A stretch of 64,000 bases of DNA from DMER64 sp041654355 (GCA_041654355.1 JBAZDQ010000003.1:26393-90392); one strand, 5' to 3'; positions 43,688 to 53,165 are shown, counted from the stretch's first letter. The notes: generated from the letters alone by a model not told the origin. Program-made: numbers and translations.

Positions 43688-44668
43688 ATGAAAAAGATTA
43701 AAACTATAGGAGTTCTTACTTCCGGGGGAGATGCCCCGGGAATGAATGCCGCTATCAGGGCGGTTGTCAGAACATCAACGTATCATGAATGTAATGTTAT
43801 AGGTATACAGCGTGGTTTCACCGGTTTGTTGCAAAACCTTTTTGTGCCGCTTCAGAATCATTCCGTGGCACAGAAAATTTCCTTGGGCGGAACATTTCTT
43901 AAATCTTCCCGTTGTCCCGAGTTTAAAACAAAAGAAGCCCGTTCCCAGGCCTTTAAGAATTTGCAACAACAAGGGATTGACGCGCTGGTAGTGATAGGAG
44001 GGGATGGCTCGTTCCGCGCGGCAGACCTGCTGGTAAAAGAATACGGAGTACCCGTAATGGGGATTCCGGGGACCATAGACAACGACATATACGGAACAGA
44101 TTATACCATTGGCTTTGACACGGCCGTGAATACAGCGGTACAGGCCGTTGACAAACTCAGGGATACAGCCGATTCACACAACATGGTTTTCTTTGTGGAA
44201 GTAATGGGACGGGATGCCGGGTTTATTGCCCTCAACACATCCATATCCACAGGGGCTGAAGCCACTATGATCCCCGAGGTCCAGACAGATATCAGCAAAC
44301 TTTGCGAATACCTGGAACTGGAACGTCGTAAAAACAAAACTTCCGGAATTATCATCGTTGCCGAGGGGGAAGAACAGGGAAGTGCTTCGGTAGTGGCTGC
44401 CAAAGTCAAAGAAAGGCTCCCCAATTACGAAACACGGGTAACCACGCTGGGGCATGTGCAGCGCGGGGGATCTCCCACGGCCAACGACCGCGTTCTGGCA
44501 AGTATCCTGGGACATGATGCCGTCGTTGCCCTGGTGGAAGGCAAAACCGGGATGATGGTAGGTGTTGTAAACAACCAGACTGTCTTCACACCGTTCCAGG
44601 AAGCCTACTCCCGTCACAGTGAAATCAACAAGCGCTGGGTCAATATCGCTTATATACTATCGCTTTGA
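43688..44668 (+). CDS. pfkA: ATP-dependent 6-phosphofructokinase
   Basis: I start at ATG 43688 (MKKIKTIGVLTSGGD); the frame runs further upstream but through the promoter. The 326-residue enzyme has GGDAPGMNAAIRAVVR near residue 12, GGDGS near 103 (the Gly form used by ATP enzymes, against GGDDT in pyrophosphate enzymes), the catalytic GTIDNDIYGTD near 125, and MGRDAGFIAL near 170. It commits fructose-6-phosphate to glycolysis. It stands alone, divergent from dusB. Confidence 0.95.
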   Translation: MKKIKTIGVLTSGGDAPGMNAAIRAVVRTSTYHECNVIGIQRGFTGLLQNLFVPLQNHSVAQKISLGGTFLKSSRCPEFKTKEARSQAFKNLQQQGIDALVVIGGDGSFRAADLLVKEYGVPVMGIPGTIDNDIYGTDYTIGFDTAVNTAVQAVDKLRDTADSHNMVFFVEVMGRDAGFIALNTSISTGAEATMIPEVQTDISKLCEYLELERRKNKTSGIIIVAEGEEQGSASVVAAKVKERLPNYETRVTTLGHVQRGGSPTANDRVLASILGHDAVVALVEGKTGMMVGVVNNQTVFTPFQEAYSRHSEINKRWVNIAYILSL

Positions 44669-44693
44669 TTTCTAGAAAAAAGTAGTATCTTTG
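44664..44693 (+). promoter_or_regulatory. Promoter of the rplM-rpsI operon
   Basis: TTTG (44664-44667), 18 bases, TATCTTTG (44686-44693), then GCAGCCCC as before rpsO. The -33 element overlaps the pfkA stop region. Confidence 0.7.
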
Positions 44694-44753
44694 CAGCCCC
44701 TTTTAATTTAGGGATCGCAATTTTATTGTATAATTATTATAAAAATCAACCAG

Positions 44754-45206
44754 GTGAACACATTATCCTACAAGACCGTAAGCGCCAACAAAGCTACCGT
44801 TACCAAAGAATGGGTGGTTATTGACGCAACCGATCAGGTGTTGGGCCGACTCGCCGTAAAAGCAGCTACCCTGTTGCGCGGCAAACACAAACCCAATTTT
44901 ACCCCTCATGTGGACTGTGGTGATAACGTTATTATCATCAACGCAGAGAAGGTCCGCCTGACAGGTAACAAGCTGGACGAAAAAACGTACGTCCGGCACT
45001 CCGGATACCCCGGCGGTCAACGCAGCGAGACAGCCAAAGAGCTGCTCAAACGCAGACCGCTTGCTCTTGTGGAACACGCCATTAAAGGCATGCTTCCCAA
45101 AACACGCCTCGGTTCTGAGCTTTTCCGCAACCTTTATGTTTATCAGGGACCGGAACATCCTCACCAGGCACAGCAACCCAAACTAATCAACTTAAACGAA
45201 AACTAA
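44754..45206 (+). CDS. rplM: 50S ribosomal protein uL13
   Basis: It starts at GTG 44754 (MNTLSYKTVSANK). The 150 residues include WVVIDATDQVLGRLA, LLRGKHKPNFTPHVDCGD, HSGYPGG and AIKGMLPKTRLG, all diagnostic of uL13. It is an early 23S rRNA assembly protein. rpsI follows after 7 bases, the universal pair. Confidence 0.97.
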   Translation: MNTLSYKTVSANKATVTKEWVVIDATDQVLGRLAVKAATLLRGKHKPNFTPHVDCGDNVIIINAEKVRLTGNKLDEKTYVRHSGYPGGQRSETAKELLKRRPLALVEHAIKGMLPKTRLGSELFRNLYVYQGPEHPHQAQQPKLINLNEN

Positions 45207-45213
45207 ACAGAGC

Positions 45214-45603
45214 ATGGAAGTAATCAACGCCCTTGGAAGAAGAAAATCAGCCGTTGCTCGCGTTTACGTTCAAGCCGGAAAAGGAAACATCATCATCAAT
45301 GATCGTCCTTTGGAAGACTATTTTAAAGAAGGGACCCTTCAGTACATAGCCAGACAGGCATTGGAACTGACAGGAACCACCGCTCAGTTTGACGTGAAAG
45401 TCAACCTGGACGGAGGCGGCATCAAAGGTCAGGCAGAAGCTTTGCGTCTGGCCATTGCCCGTGCTTTATGCAAAATCGATTCCGAAGCCTATCGTGGTGT
45501 ATTGAAATCCAACGGGATGCTCACCCGCGATGCCCGCGAGGTTGAGCGTAAAAAACCCGGACAACCCGGCGCACGCAAACGCTTCCAATTCAGCAAACGT
45601 TAA
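45214..45603 (+). CDS. rpsI: 30S ribosomal protein uS9
   Basis: The 129 residues start MEVINALGRRKSAVARVY and end in the conserved KKPGQPGARKRFQFSKR tail, which reaches the P-site tRNA. GGIKGQAEALRLAIARAL is the central signature. It is cotranscribed with rplM. Confidence 0.97.
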   Translation: MEVINALGRRKSAVARVYVQAGKGNIIINDRPLEDYFKEGTLQYIARQALELTGTTAQFDVKVNLDGGGIKGQAEALRLAIARALCKIDSEAYRGVLKSNGMLTRDAREVERKKPGQPGARKRFQFSKR

Positions 45604-45760
45604 TCCCTGATTTATCAATGCACGGCAATTGTCAAAACAGCTGCGATCAATTTATTGCTACCGGAAGTTTCGATTGCCGCGGAAAATTAAAGCGGATTGT
45701 CTGTGACACTACCCTTTAATTGATAAAAAGAGTTAAAAACAAAATTAAAAAAACACAGTA
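45604..45760 (+). promoter_or_regulatory. Possible structured leader of rpsB-tsf
   Basis: In the 157-base gap CGGCAAT (45623-45629) can pair with ATTGCCG (45673-45679) around a 43-base loop, and further self-complementary bits follow. This could be a uS2-binding autoregulatory leader, as exists for rpsB elsewhere, but I cannot match a known family. Confidence 0.25.
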
Positions 45761-46786
45761 ATGCCAAGAACAAATTTCCAGGACCTTCTTGATGCAGGTG
45801 TACATTTTGGTCACTTAAAACGTAAGTGGAATCCTAAAATGGCTCCTTATATCTTTATGGAAAAGAACGGGATCCATATCATAGACCTGCATAAGACCAT
45901 CATCAAGATAGATGAAGCGGCAAATGTTGTAAAACAACTGGCAAAAGCCGGCAGAAAAATACTATTTGTCGCCACCAAGAAACAAGCTAAAGACATCGTT
46001 GCGGAAGCTGCCAAATCCGTCAATATGCCGTATGTTACGGAACGTTGGCCTGGTGGTATGCTTACCAACTTCCCCACCATCCGTAAAGCCGTCAAAAAGA
46101 TGAACACCATTGATAAAATGATGACCGACGGCACTTTTGAAACCCTTGCAAAACGCGAACGTCTGCAGGTTACCCGCCAACGCGCCAAGTTGGAGAAAAA
46201 CCTGGGATCCATTGCGGATCTTAACCGTTTGCCTGCTGCACTATTCGTAGTGGATATCCAAAAAGAGGTAAATGCAGTAAGAGAAGCATTTCGTTTAAAC
46301 ATTCCGGTGATCGCTTTGGTTGATACATGTTGCGATCCTACACCCATTGATTACGTGATCCCGGCAAACGATGATGCAGCCAAATCCATTGCTCTTATTA
46401 TTGAAGTTATCCGTCAGGCCGTAAGTGAAGGTTTGGAAGAGCGGAAGATGGAAAAAGATAAAGAGGTGGTTATGGAATCTTCAGAAGAAGAAGATAATAA
46501 CGCCCCTGCAAAACATACCCGGACACGCAGGCTACGCATTGACGAAGATAAAGCTCCTGTCAAAAAAGAAGCAGCTCCCGTTAAAGAAGAAGCTCCTGTG
46601 AAGGAAGAGAACCCTGCCAAAGAGGAAACCCCCGTAAAAGAAGAAGAAGCCCCTGCCAAAGAGAAGGAAGCTCCTGCCAAAGAGGAAACCCCCGTAAAAG
46701 AAGAAGAAGCCCCTGCCAAAGAAAAGGAAGCTCCTGTAAAAGAAGATACATCAAAAGAAGTATCAGAAGATAAAAAATCGGAATAA
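45761..46786 (+). CDS. rpsB: 30S ribosomal protein uS2 with repetitive acidic/basic tail
   Basis: Residues 1-225 are a normal uS2 (MPRTNFQDLLDAGVHFGHL, TERWPGGMLTNFPTIRK, PIDYVIPANDDAAKSI). The chain then continues to 341 residues, about 70-100 more than usual. The tail is made of Lys-Glu-Glu-Ala-Pro type repeats. A 60-bp unit is duplicated with a single mismatch (46613-46672 and 46673-46732). uS2 sits on the 30S back and contacts bS1 and the Shine-Dalgarno region. tsf follows after 14 bases. Confidence 0.96.
   Translation: MPRTNFQDLLDAGVHFGHLKRKWNPKMAPYIFMEKNGIHIIDLHKTIIKIDEAANVVKQLAKAGRKILFVATKKQAKDIVAEAAKSVNMPYVTERWPGGMLTNFPTIRKAVKKMNTIDKMMTDGTFETLAKRERLQVTRQRAKLEKNLGSIADLNRLPAALFVVDIQKEVNAVREAFRLNIPVIALVDTCCDPTPIDYVIPANDDAAKSIALIIEVIRQAVSEGLEERKMEKDKEVVMESSEEEDNNAPAKHTRTRRLRIDEDKAPVKKEAAPVKEEAPVKEENPAKEETPVKEEEAPAKEKEAPAKEETPVKEEEAPAKEKEAPVKEDTSKEVSEDKKSE
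46613..46732 (+). repeat. 60-bp tandem duplication inside the rpsB tail
   Basis: Two in-frame copies, 46613-46672 and 46673-46732, differ at one base (GAGAAG against GAAAAG). Each encodes 20 residues rich in Lys, Glu, Ala and Pro. Confidence 0.95.
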
Positions 46787-46800
46787 GTTTATTAAGATAT

Positions 46801-47625
46801 ATGGAAATCAAAGCAGTCGACGTAGCAAAATTACGTAAAATGACCGGTGCCGGAATGATGGATTGCAAGAATGCACTTGTTGAATCCAACGGAGATTTTG
46901 AACGGGCACAGGAAATTATCAGAGAAAAAGGAAAACTGGTAGCCGCCAAACGCGCTGACCGTGAAACCACGGAAGGTTCTGTGGTGGCACTCACCAACCT
47001 TGCGCACGACCGTGGCGTTCTTGTTTGCCTGGGTTGTGAAACCGATTTTGTTGCCAAAAACAATGACTTTCAGGATCTGGCTATGGGAATAGCACACACT
47101 GCCCTGGAACGTATGCCCGATTCACTGGAAGATCTGCTTCAACTCCCCTATGGAGAAGGTACCGTTAACGATGCAGTTACCCAGCAGACCGGAAAAAGCG
47201 GTGAAAAACACGCCATTCCTTTCTACAACAAACTGGAGGCTCCTTTCGTGGCTTCATACATTCACATGAACAACAAAGTGTCCACTATTGTAGGTTTTAC
47301 CAAACCAATACCGGCAGAAGCAGGCAAAGAAATTGCCATGCAGATCACCGCAATGGTTCCCGTTTCGGTGAATCGTGATTCCTGCCCTCAGGAAGTCATA
47401 GATAAAGAAATGCACATTTACCGTGAGCAGATACGTATGGAAGGGAAACCGGAAGAACTGGTTGAAAAGATTGCCATGGGCAAACTCAACAAGTTTTTCA
47501 AAGAATACACCCTGGAAGACCAGACCTTTGTAAAAGACGGGAAGATTTCTGTTAAAGAATACCTGAAAACCGTTGATCCTGAAGTTAAAGTTACCGGATT
47601 CCACCGGTTCTCGCTGAACGATTAA
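46801..47625 (+). CDS. tsf: Elongation factor Ts
   Basis: The 274-residue protein starts MEIKAVDVAKLRKMTGAGMMDCKNAL with the UBA-like N domain. The EF-Tu-binding core includes GCETDFVAKNNDF (TDFVAKN motif) near residue 80, and the dimerisation and C-terminal parts follow. It recycles EF-Tu-GDP. It is cotranscribed with rpsB and ends before a clear terminator. Confidence 0.97.
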   Translation: MEIKAVDVAKLRKMTGAGMMDCKNALVESNGDFERAQEIIREKGKLVAAKRADRETTEGSVVALTNLAHDRGVLVCLGCETDFVAKNNDFQDLAMGIAHTALERMPDSLEDLLQLPYGEGTVNDAVTQQTGKSGEKHAIPFYNKLEAPFVASYIHMNNKVSTIVGFTKPIPAEAGKEIAMQITAMVPVSVNRDSCPQEVIDKEMHIYREQIRMEGKPEELVEKIAMGKLNKFFKEYTLEDQTFVKDGKISVKEYLKTVDPEVKVTGFHRFSLND

Positions 47626-47649
47626 TTTCATTTTCAGACTTAAAGAAAA

Positions 47650-47681
47650 GAGGTTGACCCGTAAAGTCAGCCTCTTTTTTT
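47650..47681 (+). terminator. Intrinsic terminator of rpsB-tsf
   Basis: GAGGTTGAC (47650-47658) pairs with GTCAGCCTC (47666-47674, one G-U) around a 7-base loop, followed by seven T. Confidence 0.85.
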
Positions 47682-47692
47682 GTTCTTGAATC

Positions 47693-47800
47693 ATTTGCTC
47701 CTGACTTATTGAACGAAAGACACCTCCCATTTGCTTCGCAAACGGGTCCTTCCCTCCGCGGGCGCGAGGTCTTTCTTTATCAATAAGTCAATGAGCAAAT
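47693..47800. repeat. 108-bp imperfect palindrome (possible mobile or structural element)
   Basis: Nested arms pair across the whole element: ATTTGCTC (47693-47700) with GAGCAAAT (47793-47800), GACTTATTGA (47703-47712) with TCAATAAGTC (47780-47789), and GAAAGA-CACCTC with GAGG-TCTTTC further in. The centre has its own small hairpin (TTTGC TTC GCAAA). It lies between the tsf terminator and the SusD stop. It could be a miniature mobile element or a very stable 3' hairpin for the SusCD transcript. Confidence 0.7.
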
Positions 47801-47820
47801 AAAATTAAAAAATGAACCTG

Positions 47821-49746
47821 CTAATTCCAGCCGGGGTTCTGGGATATCGTATATCCTTTATCGGTATACATTTCAATTACATCCGTACATACGGGTTGCA
47901 GGTAATTTCTCACGGAAAAAGCATCCCTGTTTTGAACACCTTGTGGTATATAGAACCCAACCATATCGGCTTTGTTTGTACCGTCATAAGCCACAATAGA
48001 ACCGTCCGGTTTCATGACTTTCAAAGCCTTGGCATCTCCCTGGTCTATCTGTTTTCCGGGGATCAGGTAATTGAAATTGATGTCATTCCCGGATTGAGTG
48101 GTATTAAAATCACACCATGTCCCCAACAAAAGGTCCGGATTGTTTGCTCCGTTCATCAACTCCAGTTTTCCCCACCTGCGAAGATCCAGAATACGATTGT
48201 TCTCAAAAACAAATTCCATACGGCGTTCCCGGCGAATTTCCCACAGAAGCGGATCGTTAACGACTCCTGCCAGTGTGTTGGCTTCACAGGATGCGTTACG
48301 TGACGGATCATCCGGAATGGCACCTAACATTAACGGGGCAGTTTTCTGTACACCAAGTGTTATGGCATAATCATCCAAAGGTCTGTTTCGTATGGCATTA
48401 ATGGATTTGTCCAGATCAGTTTGTGAAACGGCAGCCCCTCCGTAGTAAAGTGCCAGTTCTTGTTTGGCTTCTATCCAGTTAAGCACTACCTCGGCAAGCC
48501 TGATGACAGGAAATCCGTTCGTATTGGTACTGGAACCGTATTTGGCGGGACGGGGATCCGAACAATTATCAAAAGAGTACGTTACTCCAACCCTGTCAAT
48601 GAATTTGCATACATAAAGCAACGTAGACGCAGACTGCAAGGGGGCTCCCCAGAATGTGGCCTCAAAACGCGGGTCGCGGGTAACAGCCATCTTTTTAAGG
48701 TCAAAATTGTCGGCTTCTGCAACCGTTGAATTTTGCCAGGGTTTGCCATCGTTGCAGATGAATGATTTGGCAAGAGCCAGGTTGGCAGCAGGAGTCTGGG
48801 ATTCCGTAAGGTTGGAATAAGACGCAATACAGTGAGTGGTTGACAACTCTGCACTATATTCCCGGTACAGCAGAATTTCGTTTCCCGGTTTGCTGTCTGA
48901 TCCAAACAGGGAACGAAAATCGGTGTCAAAGGCATATTTGCCTGAATTGATAACCAAATTCCCTGCCGAAACAACCAATTCCAGGAATTTCTTAGCCAGA
49001 TCATTGGACCCTGATCCGGGGTGATACTTGTACCAGGTACCTTCAAAGAGCATATAACGCGAAGCCAGCGCAGCCGCTACATATTTGTTTATATAGTTTT
49101 CTCCGTCGTTCGCCCTGATATTTTCCATGGCGTAGACGAAATCTTCATAAACTTTATCCATAACGGTTGTCCTGGGATCCCTGTCCTTGTATTGTTCATC
49201 CATATCTGTGTCACTTACAGTATGATCATAATACGGGACATCTCCGAATGACTGCACCAGGCGGCTGTATTCCATACCCCTGAAAAGCCTGGCCACACCG
49301 TTCCAGTGGTTATACTGTTCATCGGTCAGATAGCCGTTCTCTTTCATTATGGCCAGTCGGTCCATGAGTGTGTTCCATTTGCGGACCCAACCGAAGTTCC
49401 AGGCAGATGCCCCGCTTTTATAAAGCCAGTAAATGGAGGTTGCCGATTCCGAACGATACCAGTTATCGGCGGGAACGGCTGCAAGAAATGATGTTTGTTT
49501 CCCGGCCGAGGTCATATCGTCGTTAAAATTTGCACCCCGGTAAGGAACGTACGCGGTACCCCATGATCTGTCGTATCCGTTGAAATAATTGGGATAACCT
49601 CCATTTACAAACAGACGCACATTGGATTCGTTAGTCCAGTAGTTTGAGTCGTCCATAGCCGTTTTCTGGGGACGATCCAGAAAATCGCTGCACCCCGCAA
49701 GGGTGAAAGCTGCTAATAAACTTAAGATGATTATTTTTTTATTCAT
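47821..49746 (-). CDS. SusD/RagB-family nutrient-binding lipoprotein
   Basis: The 641-residue lipoprotein has its lipobox at TLAGC (Cys19), then SDFLDRPQKTAMDDSNYW, the standard SusD opening. N-terminal TPR-like helices follow (NHWNGVARLFRGMEYSRLVQSFGDVPY near residue 140). The C-terminal part includes VIRLAEVVLNWIEAKQELA and the RRERRMEFVFENNRILDLRRWG segment. It caps the SusC channel at the surface and captures the ligand. It is 11 bases downstream of its SusC partner. The ligand cannot be told from sequence. Confidence 0.95.
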   Translation of the reverse strand: MNKKIIILSLLAAFTLAGCSDFLDRPQKTAMDDSNYWTNESNVRLFVNGGYPNYFNGYDRSWGTAYVPYRGANFNDDMTSAGKQTSFLAAVPADNWYRSESATSIYWLYKSGASAWNFGWVRKWNTLMDRLAIMKENGYLTDEQYNHWNGVARLFRGMEYSRLVQSFGDVPYYDHTVSDTDMDEQYKDRDPRTTVMDKVYEDFVYAMENIRANDGENYINKYVAAALASRYMLFEGTWYKYHPGSGSNDLAKKFLELVVSAGNLVINSGKYAFDTDFRSLFGSDSKPGNEILLYREYSAELSTTHCIASYSNLTESQTPAANLALAKSFICNDGKPWQNSTVAEADNFDLKKMAVTRDPRFEATFWGAPLQSASTLLYVCKFIDRVGVTYSFDNCSDPRPAKYGSSTNTNGFPVIRLAEVVLNWIEAKQELALYYGGAAVSQTDLDKSINAIRNRPLDDYAITLGVQKTAPLMLGAIPDDPSRNASCEANTLAGVVNDPLLWEIRRERRMEFVFENNRILDLRRWGKLELMNGANNPDLLLGTWCDFNTTQSGNDINFNYLIPGKQIDQGDAKALKVMKPDGSIVAYDGTNKADMVGFYIPQGVQNRDAFSVRNYLQPVCTDVIEMYTDKGYTISQNPGWN

Positions 49747-49757
49747 TGTGTCTGGTT

Positions 49758-52700
49758 TTAGAAAGTTAGCTGAAGGCCTACAGATGCGCTCTTAAAGGTG
49801 GGAGTGCCCACACCTGTACGGGAAGAATTGTAATTGTCCGTATTTAGATAGGAATACCCTGCTACTTCCTCCGGGTCTATGGGCAGACCGCGAAGGTGAT
49901 CAAATGTCAGGAAATTTTCCAGAGACACATAGATACGTACATTGTTGATCATCGCCTTACGGGTCAACTGCCTGGGCATGGAATACCCGATGGTCAGGTT
50001 TTTCATTCTCAAATAGGCCATGTTCAACAAATACCTGTCGCATACTTGCATGTTGTTACCGGTACTGCTTGCTCCCAGGTTGTATGCACGGGGATAAAAA
50101 GCATCGTAATGGCTATCGATCACATTGCCACTCCCGTCATACGTTTCGTACCAGAAATCCTGGGCAATGACTTTTGGCATGGCGCCATCGGAAGAATTAA
50201 ATCCCGGAATGGTAAGCGGGCTGGCTCCCCACATTTCACGTTTACCCACTCCCTGGAAGAATACCGAGAAATCAAATCCCCTGTATTCCATGCCAAGACG
50301 GAAACTGTATTCATATCGCGGAGTGGTGTTCCCGATAACGGTTAAGTCTCCGTGATCATCTATAAGCTGGCTCCCGTTGTTGATTACCCCGTCCCCGTTT
50401 AGGTCCTTGAATTTTACATCACCGGGGCCAAATCTGAAGTTGGAACTTGTCTGCAATTTGCCCTGTGTAGGAGCATTGGGATCTGCCAGCTTATAAACGG
50501 TATACCCGTCAGTACTTTTTATAGTAACAAGACTCTTGTTTTCATATACAAAATCATCGTTCTGATACAGTCGGTCAACCTGATAACCCCAAATTTCACC
50601 GTACACTTTGCCTTCATACCAGGAATTAATGCTGGTAGTACTTCCGTATTTTGTTATATGAGTTAATGCGTCTGACAATGCAGCACTGGCAGTAATTCGC
50701 AGTCCGTTCCCAAACTGATGACCGAAATTCAGGGAGAATTCCCAGCCGTTAGTCCTTAATGACCCGAAGTTTCCTTTGGGCGCCGTTGTTCCGAATGTAT
50801 ATGAGAATCCTTCCCCGGGAACGATCATGTTTTTGGTATCCCTCTGATACCAGTCAAACGAAGCACTCAGCTCACCATTCAGCAGACTGACATCTACTCC
50901 CAGATTGAGTGTAACAATATCCTGCCATGTGATAATGGAAGAAACAGCAGCCGGTGTACCAAAATAGGTGTCTCTTGCCCCTGCGTGAAGCCAGTAGGAG
51001 TTAGCCCCGTTCATAGTTGGAACATACAATGCGTTACTTACAGACTGGTCACCTATGGATCCCCAGGATCCGCGCAACTTAAAACTTGTTAAAACAGGTC
51101 TGGCAAAACTCATCCAGGGTTCTTCCATCAATCGCCATCCGAAAGAGAAAGAAGGATACCAGCGCCATTGAAGGTCTGTCGGGAATTTGGATGTTCCGTC
51201 GTAACGAAGATTGGCTTCAAGAAGATACCTTTCCTTAAAATTATAGTTGATACGTCCAAAGAAACCCAACTGGGAATCCCAGCGTGAATCACCTCCCGAG
51301 GTTTGTGTTCCGGAAGCCAGGTCAAACTGGGGATTGGTATAATCCATCAACTGCAGTTTCTGAGACCAGGAATAGTTGTAATCATAAGCCACCGCATTCA
51401 TTCCCACCATAACATTGAACATGTGGACATCATTTATGTTCAGATCATAAGTGGAAGTAAGGTTTAACGTACTGCGGGTTCTGTTGGCTGCAGACCTGTA
51501 TATATGGTCCGGGTTGGAGCCAGGAGCCGTATACCTTGAATAATTGAGCATATACGCGGGAATGGATGACCCCAGGGCATTGAATTCATTCCATTCGTTG
51601 TCCCTGTAAACCCGTGAGCCGTCTTCATTATTCAAAGGAATTGCAGCAACCCAGGTGTTCCCGGCCAGGAAACTGGTCCCGGGCTGAAGGCGAATGCTTT
51701 CCTGATTGGAATACGTGTAATCCAAATTGATATTCCAGTTTTCCACCGGTGTTAGTGTTAGTCCGGCATTGGCACTGGTAAAATTATTGGTTTCTGATGC
51801 AGAATTGGCTACAGCTGTTTCATAAGTGGCATTACGCAAGGGATTGCCGCTTTCATCCGTTTCCGCCATGGGGTAAGTAGGCCCCCACCTGTACATATAA
51901 TACCATATATCCGCCGTTGTGGAAGAAGTGGCATATGCCCACCGTTTCTGCGTTTTGGAATACATCAGTCCGGCGTGTACAGACAGGTATTTATTGATCT
52001 GAGTTTTGACTCTGGCCGATGCGTTCCAGCGTTGGAAATCATCATGCTTAGCGGTTTTCATCATACCGTTCTGATCCAGGTATCCCAGCCCGATATTGTA
52101 ATCAGTCTTTCCGGATCTGCCGTTAACCGATAAGTTGTGACTTTGCGTGGGTGCCCATTCGCGGATCAGGTAATCGTACGGATCGTAAGTCCTGACACCT
52201 ATCTTCCTGTTGCTCGCATCTACATACCAATCGCGGCTGTAGGTCATGGGATCGTAGGGATCAACAGTGTTTTCGTATTTCTTTTCCCAGGCAACTGCCG
52301 CATTGTACCCTGCCCTGTCAATCAGCCAGAAAGCCCCTACAGGCGTTGTAGTCCCAATACGTTCGGCGGCTTCTACTGTGTAATGCAAAGCATCTGCTCC
52401 GGCCATTTCATACTTTTTAGACATATTCTGAAACGACATATTGCCCGAATAATTCACACTTACACTTTCGGTTCTGGCTCCCTTTTTGGTTGTAATCAGA
52501 ATTACTCCAAAAGCAGCCTTGGACCCGTAAATGGAAGCAGAAGCAGCATCTTTTAATACAGAAATCGATTCGATATCATCCGGATTAACCAGCTGTATGC
52601 TGGGAATTTCGACGTTGTCCAGCAATATCAAAGGAGTAGTAGAACCTTCTGCAGAACCGACATGACCACGTATCTTCATAATAGCATCTGACCCGACTTC

Positions 52701-53165
52701 GCCGCTCCCAACCTGGATGGTCAGACCCGGAGTGGATCCCTGAAGTGCACGTCCTACATCTGCTACGGGACGTGATGTCAAAGCCTCTTGTACGTTTACG
52801 GAAGATACAGCTCCGGTCAGATTCACCTTTTTCTGGGTGCCGAATCCCACGACCACAACATCTTCCAGCGTAATTGCATCTTCTTCCATCATAACGTCAA
52901 TTCGGGTCCGGCCGTTGACAGGTACTTCAAGGGTCTTATACCCAAGAGAGGAAAAAGAGAGTGAGGCAGAAGAAGGTGCCATAATGGAATAATGGCCTTC
53001 CAGATCCGTAGTGGAGGATGACACCGTCCCCTGCACTACAACCGTTACCCCTACCAGGGGACCGGTCTTATCCGAAACATTCCCGGTTACGGTAATGTTC
53101 TGAGCGCTTGCATATGCCGAAAACAGCATTATGCAAACCATGAGGATAGTTTTTTTTGATAGCAT
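49758..53165 (-). CDS. SusC/RagA-family TonB-linked outer-membrane transporter
   Basis: The 1135-residue protein has a signal peptide (to about 21), a carboxypeptidase-regulatory-like domain (about 24-105, NVSDKTGPLVGVTVVVQGT) and a TonB-box-like segment LEDVVVVGFGTQKK near 107. The plug follows (LILLDNVEIPSIQLVNPDDIESISVLKDAASASIYGSKAAFGVILITTKKG), then a large barrel ending QLTF. It imports large nutrients using TonB energy. It forms a pair with the SusD gene after it. No sigma, anti-sigma or hybrid two-component regulator is adjacent. Confidence 0.96.
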   Translation of the reverse strand: MLSKKTILMVCIMLFSAYASAQNITVTGNVSDKTGPLVGVTVVVQGTVSSSTTDLEGHYSIMAPSSASLSFSSLGYKTLEVPVNGRTRIDVMMEEDAITLEDVVVVGFGTQKKVNLTGAVSSVNVQEALTSRPVADVGRALQGSTPGLTIQVGSGEVGSDAIMKIRGHVGSAEGSTTPLILLDNVEIPSIQLVNPDDIESISVLKDAASASIYGSKAAFGVILITTKKGARTESVSVNYSGNMSFQNMSKKYEMAGADALHYTVEAAERIGTTTPVGAFWLIDRAGYNAAVAWEKKYENTVDPYDPMTYSRDWYVDASNRKIGVRTYDPYDYLIREWAPTQSHNLSVNGRSGKTDYNIGLGYLDQNGMMKTAKHDDFQRWNASARVKTQINKYLSVHAGLMYSKTQKRWAYATSSTTADIWYYMYRWGPTYPMAETDESGNPLRNATYETAVANSASETNNFTSANAGLTLTPVENWNINLDYTYSNQESIRLQPGTSFLAGNTWVAAIPLNNEDGSRVYRDNEWNEFNALGSSIPAYMLNYSRYTAPGSNPDHIYRSAANRTRSTLNLTSTYDLNINDVHMFNVMVGMNAVAYDYNYSWSQKLQLMDYTNPQFDLASGTQTSGGDSRWDSQLGFFGRINYNFKERYLLEANLRYDGTSKFPTDLQWRWYPSFSFGWRLMEEPWMSFARPVLTSFKLRGSWGSIGDQSVSNALYVPTMNGANSYWLHAGARDTYFGTPAAVSSIITWQDIVTLNLGVDVSLLNGELSASFDWYQRDTKNMIVPGEGFSYTFGTTAPKGNFGSLRTNGWEFSLNFGHQFGNGLRITASAALSDALTHITKYGSTTSINSWYEGKVYGEIWGYQVDRLYQNDDFVYENKSLVTIKSTDGYTVYKLADPNAPTQGKLQTSSNFRFGPGDVKFKDLNGDGVINNGSQLIDDHGDLTVIGNTTPRYEYSFRLGMEYRGFDFSVFFQGVGKREMWGASPLTIPGFNSSDGAMPKVIAQDFWYETYDGSGNVIDSHYDAFYPRAYNLGASSTGNNMQVCDRYLLNMAYLRMKNLTIGYSMPRQLTRKAMINNVRIYVSLENFLTFDHLRGLPIDPEEVAGYSYLNTDNYNSSRTGVGTPTFKSASVGLQLTF

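Noticed and set aside
46581..47063. Minus-strand open frame over the rpsB tail and tsf start with a Leu-rich stretch
   Set aside because: It is the complement of the Lys/Glu/Ala/Pro repeat; low-complexity reverse frames arise from such repeats.
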